This document shows positions 35,702 through 44,841 of a stretch of DNA of 64,000 nucleotides, in pieces. This DNA comes from Lyngbya confervoides BDU141951 (GTDB lineage Bacteria > Cyanobacteriota > Cyanobacteriia > Thermosynechococcales > Thermosynechococcaceae). Within the stretch, counting starts at the first letter, position 1, and each line of letters starts with the position of its first letter. Under the pieces are notes generated by a model. The model had not been told where the DNA came from and did no database searches. It was given only the letters and a program-made list of their open reading frames with translations. The translations under genes were made by a program, and so were the position numbers. The stretch lies in contig NZ_JTHE03000104.1 in assembly GCF_000817775.3 (NCBI RefSeq), positions 62,001-126,000 of the forward strand. The letters run 5' to 3'.

Positions 35702-37852
35702 CTAAGCCTTTAGGGACAATCCAATCCGCTTCAGGGCTGCGTTGACCTCCAGGACCGTGACCTGGACCACTTGCCCCACCTTTACAATCTCCTTGGGGTC
35801 GCGCACAAATTGATGGGCCATTTGGGAGATATGCACCAGGCCATCCTGGTGGACCCCGATGTCTACAAAGGCACCAAAGTTGGTGACGTTTGTGACCACC
35901 CCTTCCAGGCGTAGCCCCGGCTGGAGGTCGCTCAAGCGAGTAATATCTTCTCGAAAGTGAGCCGTTTTAAACTCAGCCCGGGGATCGCGTCCGGGTTTCT
36001 CCAGCTCAGCTAAAATATCCCGCAGTGTCGGTTCCCCAATGGTGTCGGTTAGGTAGGCTTTTAAAGATCGACCCTGGAGGCGCTGGGCGATGGCGGTGGG
36101 CTGATCGAGGGAGAGCTGAAGATCTTTGGCCATGGCCTCGACAATTCCATAGCTTTCTGGATGAACGGCGGTATTGTCGAGGGGGTTAGATCCCCGGCGG
36201 ATGCGCAGAAATCCGGCGGATTGCTCAAAGGCTTTGGGACCTAGCTTTTTGACCTTGAGCAGCTGCTGGCGATCGCCGAAGGCGCCATGCTGGTTTCGAT
36301 ATTCAATAATCTGGTGGGCCAGGGTGGGGGTGATGCCTGAGACATAGGTGAGTAGCTCTTGAGAGGCGGTGTTGAGGTCCACGCCGACATAGTTCACGCA
36401 GCTTTCCACGGTTTCGGTGAGCTTGCGGCGCAGGGCCTTTTGATCGACATCGTGCTGATACTGACCCACGCCGATGGATTTGGGGTCAATTTTGACCAGC
36501 TCCGCTAGAGGATCCTGGAGACGGCGGCCAATGCTAATGGCGCCGCGCACGGTGACATCTAGATCGGGAAATTCAGCGATGGCCAGGGGACTGGCAGAAT
36601 AAATAGAGGCTCCGGATTCATTCACCATCACTTGGGTTGGCGGTGAGGATAGAGACGAGAGAACCTCTCCCACAAAGGCATCGGTTTCCCGGCTAGCGGT
36701 GCCGTTACCGATGGCAATCAGCTCAATTTGATAGTCAGTGATGAGCCGCTGGAGCGTTGTGGCAGCTTCCTGGCGCTGGCGTGGCCCCTGGTGCGGAAAA
36801 AGGGCCTGATAGTCAATAAACTGCCCGGTGGCATCCAGCACGGCCACCTTGCAGCCGGTTCGAAACCCAGGGTCGATGCCCAAGGTGGGTTTCATTCCCG
36901 CTGGGCTGGCCAGCAGTAGATCGCGCAGATTAGCCGCAAAGGTTTGGATAGACTGCTCATCGGCCTGGGCTTTACATTGGCTGCGGATTTCTTTCACCAA
37001 GGCTGGCTTGAGCAATCGCTGAAAGGCATCTTGAATCATGGCCTGGAAGAACTGTCGCACCTCCATCTGCTGGGATTGGAGGGTGTCCTGCTCTAGCTGG
37101 GTCAGGAGGCGATCGCTATCAAAGTCGAGATCCACGCGGAGAATCCCCTCGGCTTCACCACGAAACAGCGCCAGTAAATTGTGGGCCGAGATCTGGCTAA
37201 CTCGGACCCGGAACTGGCGATACATTTCGTACTTCGTGGATCCTTCTGGATATTTTTTAGGAATTTTCGCCGTAAAATCCCCAGATTGCCAGAAAAATTG
37301 ACGAATTTTAGCCCGCAAATCGGCCTGATCCGCAAATTCCTCCGCCAGGATATCGGCAGCTCCCTGCAATGCTTGGTCTACGCTGTCCACCCCCCGATCG
37401 GTTTGGACAAAGGGACTGGCCAGGCTTTTGAACGGTGGGGCGGCTATGCCCCGCTGATTGAGCGCCTCAATCTGCCGCGCTAGCGGCTCTAGGCCCTGCT
37501 CGCGGGCCATGGTTGCCCGAGTCCGGCGCTTGGGTCGATAGGGAAGATAGAGATCCTCCAGCTCTGTTTTTTGCCGACAGGCCTGAATCTGCTGTTGCAA
37601 GGCTGGGGTCAGTTTGCCCTGATGATCAATTTCTGTCAGAATCACCCCTTTGCGGTCTTCGAGTTCCGTGAGATAGGTATGGCGCTCTGCGATCGCGCGA
37701 AGCTGCACCTCATCTAAGCCCCCGGTGCGCTCCTTCCGATAGCGGGCGATGAAGGGAACCGTTGCCCCCTCCGCCAAGAGGGCTAGGGCGCTGTGGACCT
37801 GTTGAGTTGAAACTTGAAGTTCTTGGGCAATAAGGTGAGCAAGATTGACCAT
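35702..37852 (-). CDS. tex: Tex-family S1 RNA-binding protein
   Basis: About 716 residues. Tex (YhgF) proteins are transcription-associated nucleic-acid-binding factors. Order: N-terminal helical region with ATVPFIARYRKERTGGLDE; YqgF/RNase-H-like domain (about 300-440, with GIDPGFRTGCKVAVLD); helix-hairpin-helix units (about 460-540, with LNTASQELLTYVSGI); and a C-terminal S1 domain (about 635-705, with GVVTNVTNFGAFVDIGVHQDGLVHISQM). I chose ATG 37852, which matches family starts better than ATG 37912. It is divergent from the serine protease gene. Confidence 0.95.
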   Translation of the reverse strand: MVNLAHLIAQELQVSTQQVHSALALLAEGATVPFIARYRKERTGGLDEVQLRAIAERHTYLTELEDRKGVILTEIDHQGKLTPALQQQIQACRQKTELEDLYLPYRPKRRTRATMAREQGLEPLARQIEALNQRGIAAPPFKSLASPFVQTDRGVDSVDQALQGAADILAEEFADQADLRAKIRQFFWQSGDFTAKIPKKYPEGSTKYEMYRQFRVRVSQISAHNLLALFRGEAEGILRVDLDFDSDRLLTQLEQDTLQSQQMEVRQFFQAMIQDAFQRLLKPALVKEIRSQCKAQADEQSIQTFAANLRDLLLASPAGMKPTLGIDPGFRTGCKVAVLDATGQFIDYQALFPHQGPRQRQEAATTLQRLITDYQIELIAIGNGTASRETDAFVGEVLSSLSSPPTQVMVNESGASIYSASPLAIAEFPDLDVTVRGAISIGRRLQDPLAELVKIDPKSIGVGQYQHDVDQKALRRKLTETVESCVNYVGVDLNTASQELLTYVSGITPTLAHQIIEYRNQHGAFGDRQQLLKVKKLGPKAFEQSAGFLRIRRGSNPLDNTAVHPESYGIVEAMAKDLQLSLDQPTAIAQRLQGRSLKAYLTDTIGEPTLRDILAELEKPGRDPRAEFKTAHFREDITRLSDLQPGLRLEGVVTNVTNFGAFVDIGVHQDGLVHISQMAHQFVRDPKEIVKVGQVVQVTVLEVNAALKRIGLSLKA

Positions 37853-37972
37853 GGTTTGATGCTGTGCATCTGACAAAAAGCTAGTCCATTGTAGGCCGTT
37901 GATGTAGGCCATGGATGGGAGCTGTTATAGGGGTTACGAATGGGGGTTACAAAGGGGGGCTGTTGAACCCAG

Positions 37973-39232
37973 GTGTCCCACTTGACAGGGAGTTTCAGAC
38001 CGAGCAACATCGGGGAACCGCTTAGGGTAGGATGGCGCTGGGTAGGGTTGCCGGTTAGCAAGGCTCTCCCTGGGAGCGATACCCACAGAAAATTCATACA
38101 GCGCCGTTTCTTTCTCTTTCTCATGGCCTCGGCTTGGCTGGGGGCCATCGCCCTCTCCAGGAGGGCTCGGGCACTCTCGGGTCGGGAGATTCGCGATCGC
38201 GCCGCCGCGATTACGGTGCAAATTCAGGCGGCCGGCAGTTCGGGCTCCGGGGTGCTTCTACAGCGCCAGGGAAATCGCTATGCGGTGCTGACGGCGAAGC
38301 ATGTGGTGGACGCCACCCAGCCCGGTGAGGAACTTTACGCGGTGACCAGCGATGGTCGATTCCATGGGGGGGTGGTCCAGGAAATGGTTTTGCTCGCGGG
38401 GCTAGATGTGGCCCTGTTGTGGTTTGCCGTCGCCCCAGAGGCCCCGGACTATGCTCTGGCAGTGGTGGGAAACTCGGATGCGCTGGTGGAGACGGATCGG
38501 ATTTACGTGGCGGGATTTCCCCAGACGGGACTGGCCATTACTCGCCCCACCTTCACCATTACCCAGGGAGTGGTCACTGGAAAAGGCACCTACGAGCGTG
38601 GCTATGGCCTGATTGATGACAATGTCACCCAGACGGGGATGAGCGGCGGACCCATTCTCAATCAGCAGGGCCAACTGGTGGGAATTCATGGCCTGGCGGA
38701 GCAGGTGGTGCAGGGGGTGCCCGTTAAGGCCGGACTGAGCCTGGGGATTCCCATTCAGACGGCGATCGCGGTGCTGCCGATTGCGGTGCCTGTCTTGTCC
38801 CCGGAAGATCCCCCGGCGCCCGCCGATACCTTTGATCAGTTTCTAGATCGCTACTATGCGGCCCTGCCCCGTCTCCTGGAAAAGCGCGATGCCCTTAGTC
38901 TCTATAGCTTCATGCCTATTCACAAGGAGCGGTTTCGCTACAGAACCCGCACCGGCAAAGTCCAGGACTACAATGCCCGCTTGGTGGGTGCCACCGAGTT
39001 CTATCAAAGGTCTCTGGCCCGCGGCGAATCCTGGACCATTCTCTTTGACGAAATTTCCATCCATCGCCCCGATCCCAATCGCGCCCTCGTGACCCACAGG
39101 GAAACCGTGAAATGGTCCCTGTGGCCAGGACTCCTGCGCGGGGTGTCTCGCCGCCAGGAAACCTATGAATGGGAGCGCTTTGACCATCAGTGGATGATTG
39201 TTTCAGGATCAGAACGAGTTTTGGATGATTGA
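37973..39232 (+). CDS. Trypsin-like serine protease with extra C-terminal domain
   Basis: Up to 419 residues. A basic then hydrophobic segment (FIQRRFFLFLMASAWLGAIAL) predicts export. The S1-type protease core has TAKHVVD (His, with Lys before it where HtrA has Ala), GLDVALLWF (Asp) and TGMSGGP (Ser). No PDZ domain follows; instead about 130 residues resemble an NTF2-like fold (FLDRYYAALP to WERFDHQWMIVSG). The start is uncertain (GTG 37973, TTG 38048, ATG 38123; only the first two keep the full signal peptide). The TGA stop at 39230-39232 is inside the terminal TTGA of an IS relic, so the C-terminus may have been shortened. Confidence 0.82.
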   Translation: MSHLTGSFRPSNIGEPLRVGWRWVGLPVSKALPGSDTHRKFIQRRFFLFLMASAWLGAIALSRRARALSGREIRDRAAAITVQIQAAGSSGSGVLLQRQGNRYAVLTAKHVVDATQPGEELYAVTSDGRFHGGVVQEMVLLAGLDVALLWFAVAPEAPDYALAVVGNSDALVETDRIYVAGFPQTGLAITRPTFTITQGVVTGKGTYERGYGLIDDNVTQTGMSGGPILNQQGQLVGIHGLAEQVVQGVPVKAGLSLGIPIQTAIAVLPIAVPVLSPEDPPAPADTFDQFLDRYYAALPRLLEKRDALSLYSFMPIHKERFRYRTRTGKVQDYNARLVGATEFYQRSLARGESWTILFDEISIHRPDPNRALVTHRETVKWSLWPGLLRGVSRRQETYEWERFDHQWMIVSGSERVLDD

Positions 39233-39389
39233 CATCCTCTCTCTCTGACCCTGAAAGGTCAGAGGAAGATTCCCTGGTTCACATCAAGGATTTCCTGCTT
39301 CAGTGCCAGTTGACTAGAATTCATGACTGAACTCCCCGTCACCCCGACTCCCCAGGCATTTTCTATTCCCCGTTGCCCACGGAAATCAC
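39229..39389 (-). mobile_element. IS200/IS605 right-end relic, copy 1
   Basis: Right end of an IS605-type element, read on the minus strand. It carries the last codons of tnpB (degenerate, with RGQRGIENA-like and LKQEIL pieces), then a hairpin CTCTGACC/GGTCAGAG and the terminal tetranucleotide TCAA, the same right cleavage tetranucleotide known for IS608. 27 nt at 39363-39389 are identical to 60205-60231 in copy 2, and the outer 13 nt (GAGAGGATGTCAA on the minus strand) are shared. No transposase and no left end were found nearby; the remaining 39390-39542 holds no gene. Confidence 0.8.
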
Positions 39390-39542
39390 GTAGCGTAAAG
39401 CCTGGATCTCCTGACCTCCTCAGCCTGATCTCACGCCAAAAGTCGTCCTTGCCCCTGCGGCAGCGGGCTTGGTGGGTGTATTCAGGAGGCGAAGAGATTC
39501 ATTCCTGAGGCCAGCGCACAGCGGTCCCTAGGCCCAAGGATT

Positions 39543-40772
39543 CTACACACCCAGGATATGGTGGCGATCGCGCTTTGCCCTGGCCACTGCCTTAAACCAG
39601 CCATATTTCAAAATCAAGCGAATGACGTGGATAGGACAGTATAAAAACGAGAGATAGGGAGGCAGCCGGACTAAATTTCGGTCGGCTTGGTTGGGGGTGA
39701 GGCTAAAGCGAATAAACTTCCACAGCCAGTGCCAGGCGTACCGGAGGCGATCGCGGGGGCGCTCCCGAATCCGCAGATAAAACCTGTGGTCTAAATCCCG
39801 GAAAAACTCCCAAAATCCCACTTCGGCGCGGCGCGGTTTGGGATGATCCACCTCATACCACAGCTTTTGTTGGACCTGCTGCGCTAGATCCTGGGCCACT
39901 CGCTGATCGATCAGCTGCGCCTGAACAGCGGGCGGTAGCGGAAAGGCCAGTACCTCCTGGATCAGACAAATCGACATCCAGAGTAGGCGATGGCAGCCCA
40001 GGGCGCGGGCTTGTTCCTGCACCAAAGCAAATTCCAGATCCGGGTGCGATCGCCACAACTCGGCTAGGTCAAACAGCTGACTCAGGCAAAGCTTCCAGTG
40101 GCAGCAGTCTTTCCCGATCTGAATGCACAGCAGCAAAAACCAGGACTCCAGACTGGGCCGGTCCTGCTGGGGATTGATAAATTCATCGGGAAGATAAAAG
40201 TAGTCAGGGCACAGGCGTCGATGCAGATCAATATTGACCTGCTGATCGGCGCTGGCATATTGATTTTCCCAGCTTAAGTTCATGATCTGAGTGTAGCCAG
40301 CCCCTTCTAAAACCGCCTGAGCAGTACAAAACTGATCAGGATGCACCAGTAAGTCCAGGTCGCAAAATTCGCGCAGAGCCAGGTTTCCGTAGGCCATCTG
40401 CGCCAGGACCGGGCCCTTATAGGCCAGGACCGGAACTTGCTGCTGCTGGAAAAGCTGAAGCAGCCCCTTGAGTTGATGGGTCAGAAACAGATTCTTCAAA
40501 TGATTCAGGTGATAGCGCTGCTTCAAGTAGGCCGTAATTGCCTTGGGCACCCGCTCGGGACAGCCTTGGGCAAGTCCCTGAAACAAAAGCGGCGTGATCC
40601 GATGCCGGGCCGCAGTCCGTAACACATACTCCCAATCCAGCCCTTGATCCAAGAGGGCCGCAATGGTGGTGCGATGGTCCGGGACCAGGTGCAGACCCGC
40701 ACAGGCCAGGAGTAACCTGATCTCACCCCTGAGTGGAGATGGCGAGGACAAGGGGGTCGGGGAGATACTCAT
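39543..40772 (-). CDS. Nucleotidyltransferase-like protein (NTP_transf_5 type)
   Basis: 409-residue protein resembling the uncharacterised nucleotidyltransferase family PF14907. The helical N-terminal half ends in VLAYKGPVLAQMAYGN. The nucleotidyltransferase-type metal motif is REFCDLDLLVHPD (D-x-D, about residue 139), with a further acidic site in NIDLHRRL. Members are often found near polysaccharide or peptide-modification genes, but here both neighbours are unrelated, so substrate and role are unknown. Well-formed ATG at 40772 without a strong ribosome-binding site. Confidence 0.8.
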   Translation of the reverse strand: MSISPTPLSSPSPLRGEIRLLLACAGLHLVPDHRTTIAALLDQGLDWEYVLRTAARHRITPLLFQGLAQGCPERVPKAITAYLKQRYHLNHLKNLFLTHQLKGLLQLFQQQQVPVLAYKGPVLAQMAYGNLALREFCDLDLLVHPDQFCTAQAVLEGAGYTQIMNLSWENQYASADQQVNIDLHRRLCPDYFYLPDEFINPQQDRPSLESWFLLLCIQIGKDCCHWKLCLSQLFDLAELWRSHPDLEFALVQEQARALGCHRLLWMSICLIQEVLAFPLPPAVQAQLIDQRVAQDLAQQVQQKLWYEVDHPKPRRAEVGFWEFFRDLDHRFYLRIRERPRDRLRYAWHWLWKFIRFSLTPNQADRNLVRLPPYLSFLYCPIHVIRLILKYGWFKAVARAKRDRHHILGV

Positions 40773-41030
40773 AGAAGTTGAGGCCGCTTCCAGAACCGAG
40801 GGTCGAAGGAGGCCAGTTTACAAACCCTAGGCTCCAACTCAAGCGTCAGGGGTAGACTAGGCGATTTATTCATCAGCTTTGCCGAGACATTCGGGGCCAC
40901 AGGTCAAAAAACGTTTCCTTACCTTATCGTTCACCTAGAGAATATCTCAAAGATCAATCAAAACAGGATGAGCCCCAGTGGAGGAATGCCCCTAAGACCC
41001 CGAAAAAGGCGCGGGGATGCCCCCTTGAAG

Positions 41031-41068
41031 TCTTGACGTTTTCTTGATATTTGGCTGTTACTTTAATA
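41031..41068 (+). promoter_or_regulatory. Direct-repeat activator site and -10 of an orphan transcript
   Basis: TCTTGACG (41031-41038) and TCTTGATA (41042-41049) form a direct repeat with an 11-bp period, typical of PhoB/OmpR-type regulators. A TTTAAT/TTAATA -10-like element (41062-41068) lies 12-13 bp after the second half, as in activator-dependent promoters. The same repeat type occurs at 43163-43181 in front of the response regulator gene. Confidence 0.5.
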
Positions 41069-41074
41069 ACTGAC

Positions 41075-41213
41075 ACACCCTAACAGGTCTTCAGAACAGT
41101 GACTCCCTGGAGCCTACTGGTCTTCGGAGGCCACTTCAACCAGGCTTTATTGGCTCTGGTGATGTATTTATCCTCACACTCTATAGCGCAGTTCCTTGAG
41201 AGCTGCGTTTTTT
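41075..41213 (+). ncRNA. Short terminated transcript candidate
   Basis: Predicted RNA of about 140 nt between the -10 at 41062-41068 and the intrinsic terminator at 41187-41213. No good ORF is contained (a 70-codon frame from 41099 runs through the terminator). It lies tail-to-tail with the histidine kinase gene, so it could also act as a limit to antisense transcription. The start point is an estimate. Confidence 0.4.
41187..41213 (+). terminator. Intrinsic terminator with no plus-strand gene in front
   Basis: The stem CGCAGTTC/GAGCTGCG (8 bp with one G-T pair) has a 5-nt loop and is followed by TTTTTT. The T-run is only on the plus strand, so it serves a plus-strand RNA rather than the minus-strand kinase gene. 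Confidence 0.75.
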
Positions 41214-41217
41214 ACGT

Positions 41218-42465
41218 TCAGGCCAGGGGAAGTTTAACCGTAAAGCAGCTCCCCTGCTTGATCTGGCTGGTCACGCTAATATTTCCGCCGTGGCGGTTAA
41301 CAATGGCTTGAGCGATGGCTAATCCGAGGCCGCTACCGCCGCTCGTGGCGCTGCGAGAGGATTCTGCCTGCCAGAAGCGGTCAAACACCTTGGATAGCTG
41401 ATGTGGCGCGATTCCAATGCCGGTATCCTCTACAGTGACAACGGCCTGCGTCAAGGTGGTGCGGCTGTGGATCGTGACTTTGCCCTGATCCGGTGTGTAG
41501 CGCAGCGCATTCACAATCAAGTTCGTGAACAAACGCTTTAGCTGGGCTTCGTCACCGGTGACCGCAATCGGTCCGTTCCCAGACTTGTAGGCTAATTGAA
41601 TCTCCTTGGCGTCCGCTTCGGATTGATACAGGTGACGCAAATGATCCAGCATGGCCACTAGATCTATTCGTTGACGATGCCGACGGGGCGCTTTCTCGGT
41701 CCGCGCTAAAAATAGCAGATCCTCCGTGAGCTGAGCCATCTGCATACTGGCGCTGACGATGGCCTCCAGCTTATCGCCGTCGCTGGCGCGCATGCCCTCG
41801 GGATATTTGAGCGCTACCTTGGCGTTGCTGGTAATGACCATCAGGGGACTGCGCAACTCGTGGGATGCATCGGCGGTAAACTGCTTGAGCTGCTCGTAAC
41901 TTGCCTCAATGGGGCGAATGGACTGCTGCATCAGCCAAAAACCGCCCATGCCGCTAAACATAAGCGCAATCAGGCTACCCAGACCCAATCCCAGGTCCAG
42001 TTGCTCCACCGCGGTTTCCACAGGTTCCAGGGACTGGCTCGCGCGCACAAACCCTGTGATCATCTCACTGCCTTCCGTGGTGACCGGAACCGTAACGGCC
42101 AGAACCTTGTGGGGAAAATCCCCCTGCACCTGCTCCACTTGCACAGAGGCATTGGGGTTGAGTGGAGAACGGATAATGTTTTGGCCGGAATGTCCAATGC
42201 TGTGACCCTGGGAATTGAACCATTCTAGGGCTTCGTTACGGGCCGTCAGCTTGCTGGCGGTGAAGGCATCGGTTATCCGTAGCTGCCCCCCCCGAAAGTC
42301 TGCGACTGTGGCCGCTGCCTTTGCCAGCAGGAACATCTCTTCAATTTGGGTTTCGGTTAAGCTACGAATAAAAACGGTCCGCACCGCTAGGGAAAAAATA
42401 GTCAGAATTCCTGCCAGCACCCCTAAATAGGAGAGGAGGAGTCGCGTACGAATGGGTTCAAACAT
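41218..42465 (-). CDS. Membrane sensor histidine kinase
   Basis: 415-residue sensor kinase. Two membrane helices (about 10-30 and 158-180) flank a periplasmic domain of about 125 residues with no recognised fold. A HAMP-like linker leads to HisKA (His202 in ADASHELRSP) and HATPase (NLIVNALRYTPDQG N-box, VEDTGIGI and SGLGLAIAQAI glycine boxes). It starts 3 bp after the response regulator gene, a clear operon. I recall related pairs in cyanobacteria (RppA-RppB, NrsR-NrsS, ManR-ManS) for redox or metal stress; the signal here is not determined. Confidence 0.93.
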   Translation of the reverse strand: MFEPIRTRLLLSYLGVLAGILTIFSLAVRTVFIRSLTETQIEEMFLLAKAAATVADFRGGQLRITDAFTASKLTARNEALEWFNSQGHSIGHSGQNIIRSPLNPNASVQVEQVQGDFPHKVLAVTVPVTTEGSEMITGFVRASQSLEPVETAVEQLDLGLGLGSLIALMFSGMGGFWLMQQSIRPIEASYEQLKQFTADASHELRSPLMVITSNAKVALKYPEGMRASDGDKLEAIVSASMQMAQLTEDLLFLARTEKAPRRHRQRIDLVAMLDHLRHLYQSEADAKEIQLAYKSGNGPIAVTGDEAQLKRLFTNLIVNALRYTPDQGKVTIHSRTTLTQAVVTVEDTGIGIAPHQLSKVFDRFWQAESSRSATSGGSGLGLAIAQAIVNRHGGNISVTSQIKQGSCFTVKLPLA

Positions 42466-42468
42466 GCC

Positions 42469-43149
42469 CTACTTTTTCCGCTGATTTAAGCGATATCCCA
42501 GCCCATAAACCGTCTCAATCAGCTTTCCAGAGGCCCCTGCTACTTTGAGTTTGCGGCGCAGATTGGTGAGGTGGGTCTTGACGGTTTGCTCACCAGAGAC
42601 TTGATCAAAATTCCAGAGCCGGTCCAAGATGGCGGAGCGGGTTAGAACCTGACCGGGATGTTTGAGAAACAGTTCTAGAATCATATATTCCTTAGGGGTT
42701 AGGTCCAAGGGCTGCTGATTGTAGGTCACTGTGCAGCGTCCGGGATCGAGCTGCAGCTTCCCGTGGGACAGCACGGGGTGGCTCACCTCTCGACTGCGTC
42801 GGGAGAGAGCACGGATGCGGGCCGAGAGCTCCTCTAATTCGAAGGGCTTAATCAGATAGTCATCGGCACCGGCATCTAGCCCCAGGACCTTATCGGCGGT
42901 GGTGTCTCGAGCGGTTAACATCAGGACAAACGCGGTGGATCCAGACTGGCGAATTTTTTTACACAGGGCAATGCCATCCAGTTTGGGCAGCATCACATCG
43001 AGCAAAATCAAGTCGTAGTCGGTGGCCTGGGTGCAATGCCATCCCATTTCACCATCTAGGGCAATATCCACGGCATGGTTTTGGTACTGTAAATCCTCAG
43101 CCAGGGGCTGGGCAATGCGTTTGTCATCTTCAACAATCAAAATTTTCAT
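42469..43149 (-). CDS. OmpR/PhoB-type response regulator
   Basis: 226-residue DNA-binding response regulator. The receiver domain (1-120) has the acidic pair EDD near residue 8, the phospho-acceptor Asp in LILLDVMLP (about residue 51), Thr in LTARD and Lys in YLIKPFE. The winged-helix domain (about 128-222) has LDLTPKEYMILELFLKHPG and VKTHLTNLRRKL and ends in ETVYGLGYRL. It is the first gene of an operon with the histidine kinase and divergent from the HtrA-type protease, with direct repeats of the expected 11-bp period in the gap. The relation to RppA/ManR-like regulators is by resemblance only. Confidence 0.94.
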   Translation of the reverse strand: MKILIVEDDKRIAQPLAEDLQYQNHAVDIALDGEMGWHCTQATDYDLILLDVMLPKLDGIALCKKIRQSGSTAFVLMLTARDTTADKVLGLDAGADDYLIKPFELEELSARIRALSRRSREVSHPVLSHGKLQLDPGRCTVTYNQQPLDLTPKEYMILELFLKHPGQVLTRSAILDRLWNFDQVSGEQTVKTHLTNLRRKLKVAGASGKLIETVYGLGYRLNQRKK

Positions 43150-43162
43150 AAATTCCCCCGCG

Positions 43163-43181
43163 TCTTAACAAGTTCTTGACA
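43163..43181. promoter_or_regulatory. Direct repeat upstream of response regulator and HtrA gene
   Basis: TCTTAACA (43163-43170) and TCTTGACA (43174-43181), 11-bp period, start 13 bp upstream of the response regulator start. The form and period suit binding by an OmpR/PhoB-type dimer, so autoregulation is plausible. The orientation points toward the HtrA-type gene, with a TAGCCT -10-like box at 43191-43196. Confidence 0.5.
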
Positions 43182-43429
43182 CTGTTTTTTTAGCCTATGG
43201 CCATACGCACTTCTCGAGGGAGATGACTTCTCTACCCTTAAGGAAAGTTTTTTCCTTCAAGTGTTCCTCATTGATGCATACCCCACTATCTCTTGCGGGA
43301 AGTGTTGTTCTCTCCTACGCCTTGGCCCAGATCAATCAGACTCAATCTGTTGGGGTCAAGGCATTCCTAGCTCATTTTGTAAGGACTGATTGTAATTGTT
43401 GATGTCCCGATTTCGGGAGATTTTTTTCT

Positions 43430-44764
43430 ATGACTCTATCGTCCCAGCATCGTGATACGAGGTCGCCTGATTCCGGTGAACCCATGCATCTGTCACCGGA
43501 GCTGGCCTCGGAATTTCCACCTGAAATTGCTTCTCAAGAAATCTCCCTTGGCTATGGGGCTAACGCTGATCTGGAGGCACACCGAGTAGATGCCCCGCAC
43601 CCACGCTCACTGGTGCAGACCTTTTTTTCAGCGCTTGGCCTAGTTGCATTGGGGGCCGGTCTTATGGTTGCGGGGGGTTATGCAACGACCGGCACCCCTT
43701 TCCCCTTCAGGGTCGAAACAGCTTCAGATTCGGTGCCGCCCCTGGCCCCTCGACCCTCAAGCTTTAATCCTGGTCCAGAGACCTTTGTGTCTACCGTTGT
43801 AGAGTCTGCGGGGCCGGCTGTGGTGCGGATCGAGGCTGCTACACCTGGGGCTAAGGGCTTTCAAGGGTCTATGCCGCGCGAATTCCTCGGCAATCGAGGG
43901 CAGGAAGATCCAAGGGTGCAGCAGGGCGTGGGATCAGGATTCGTCTTTAGCGATCGCGGTGAAATCATTACCAATGCCCATGTCGTTAACGGTGCCGACG
44001 AGGTGACCGTGACTCTCAAGGATGGCCGCAGCTTTACAGGGCAGGTGCTGGGTGCTGACCCGGTCACTGACCTTGCGGTGGTTAAAATTGACGCTCAAAA
44101 CTTACCCACGGTTCGCTTTGGAGATGCCCAACGGCTTCAGCCCGGCGAATGGGCGATCGCCATTGGAAATCCCCTAGGGCTAGATAATACGGTGACCACG
44201 GGCATTATCAGCGCCCTGGGTCGCAGCAGCGGTCAGTTGGGGATTCCCGATCAGCGGGTGGAGTTTATTCAGACCGACACGGCCATTAATCCTGGAAATT
44301 CCGGTGGGCCGTTGCTCAATGCTCGCGGCGAGGTGATTGGGGTCAACACTGCCATTATCCAGGGGGCACAGGGCATTGGTTTTGCCATTCCGGTCAACAC
44401 TGTTCAGAAAATTGCCCAGCAGCTCATTGCCACCGGCGAAGTTCAGCATCCCTATCTGGGGATTCAAATGGCCACCCTCACGCCAGATCTGCGCCAACGG
44501 CTGGCGGCGGAAAATCAAAACCTGCCGGTTTCCGTGGACCAGGGAGTTCTGGTGGCCGGGGTTTTGCCCAATTCTCCTGCAGCACGGGCGGGTCTGAGGA
44601 CGGGAGATGTCATTCAGTCCCTGGGCGATCGCCCAGTGCAGACAGCTGAGGGCGTTCAACGGTTAGTGGAGGACAGTACGATTGGTCAATCGCTGCCCCT
44701 GAACATTAATCGCGGCGGTCAGTCAGTGGCGCTGACCGTAAGGCCAGGTCGGCTGCCCAGCTAG
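43430..44764 (+). CDS. HtrA/Deg-family protease with one PDZ domain
   Basis: 444-residue Deg protease, of the group of cyanobacterial HhoA/HhoB/HtrA. A cytoplasmic N-tail of about 60 residues leads to one membrane or signal helix (about 62-86). The protease core has the triad His184 (TNAHVV), Asp214 (VTDLAVV) and Ser291 (GNSGGP). A single PDZ domain follows (about 345-440, with YLGIQM at its front and [17 protein letters not shown]). It acts in the periplasm or thylakoid lumen on misfolded proteins. It is divergent from the two-component operon, which may control it through the shared direct repeats. Which of the three paralogues it equals cannot be told. Confidence 0.95.
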   Translation: MTLSSQHRDTRSPDSGEPMHLSPELASEFPPEIASQEISLGYGANADLEAHRVDAPHPRSLVQTFFSALGLVALGAGLMVAGGYATTGTPFPFRVETASDSVPPLAPRPSSFNPGPETFVSTVVESAGPAVVRIEAATPGAKGFQGSMPREFLGNRGQEDPRVQQGVGSGFVFSDRGEIITNAHVVNGADEVTVTLKDGRSFTGQVLGADPVTDLAVVKIDAQNLPTVRFGDAQRLQPGEWAIAIGNPLGLDNTVTTGIISALGRSSGQLGIPDQRVEFIQTDTAINPGNSGGPLLNARGEVIGVNTAIIQGAQGIGFAIPVNTVQKIAQQLIATGEVQHPYLGIQMATLTPDLRQRLAAENQNLPVSVDQGVLVAGVLPNSPAARAGLRTGDVIQSLGDRPVQTAEGVQRLVEDSTIGQSLPLNINRGGQSVALTVRPGRLPS

Positions 44765-44786
44765 CTAGCTGCTAGCCGTTTGCGAC

Positions 44787-44810
44787 ATGGGATGCCGAGC
44801 AGCATCCCAT
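44787..44810 (+). terminator. Hairpin after HtrA-type gene
   Basis: Perfect 9-bp stem ATGGGATGC/GCATCCCAT with a 6-nt loop, 23 bp after the stop. Only CGTGTTT follows, so termination may be weak. Confidence 0.5.
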
Positions 44811-44841
44811 CGTGTTTAGGAGGCCGCAGCCATCTTAAAAA

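Noticed and set aside
39390-39542. Further tnpB sequence beyond the IS right-end relic
   Set aside because: Translation in all frames gives no TnpB zinc-finger or RuvC motif, and similarity to copy 2 stops near 39389.
41099-41311. 70-codon plus-strand frame at the end of the kinase gene
   Set aside because: It runs through a strong intrinsic terminator and into the antisense of the kinase catalytic domain.
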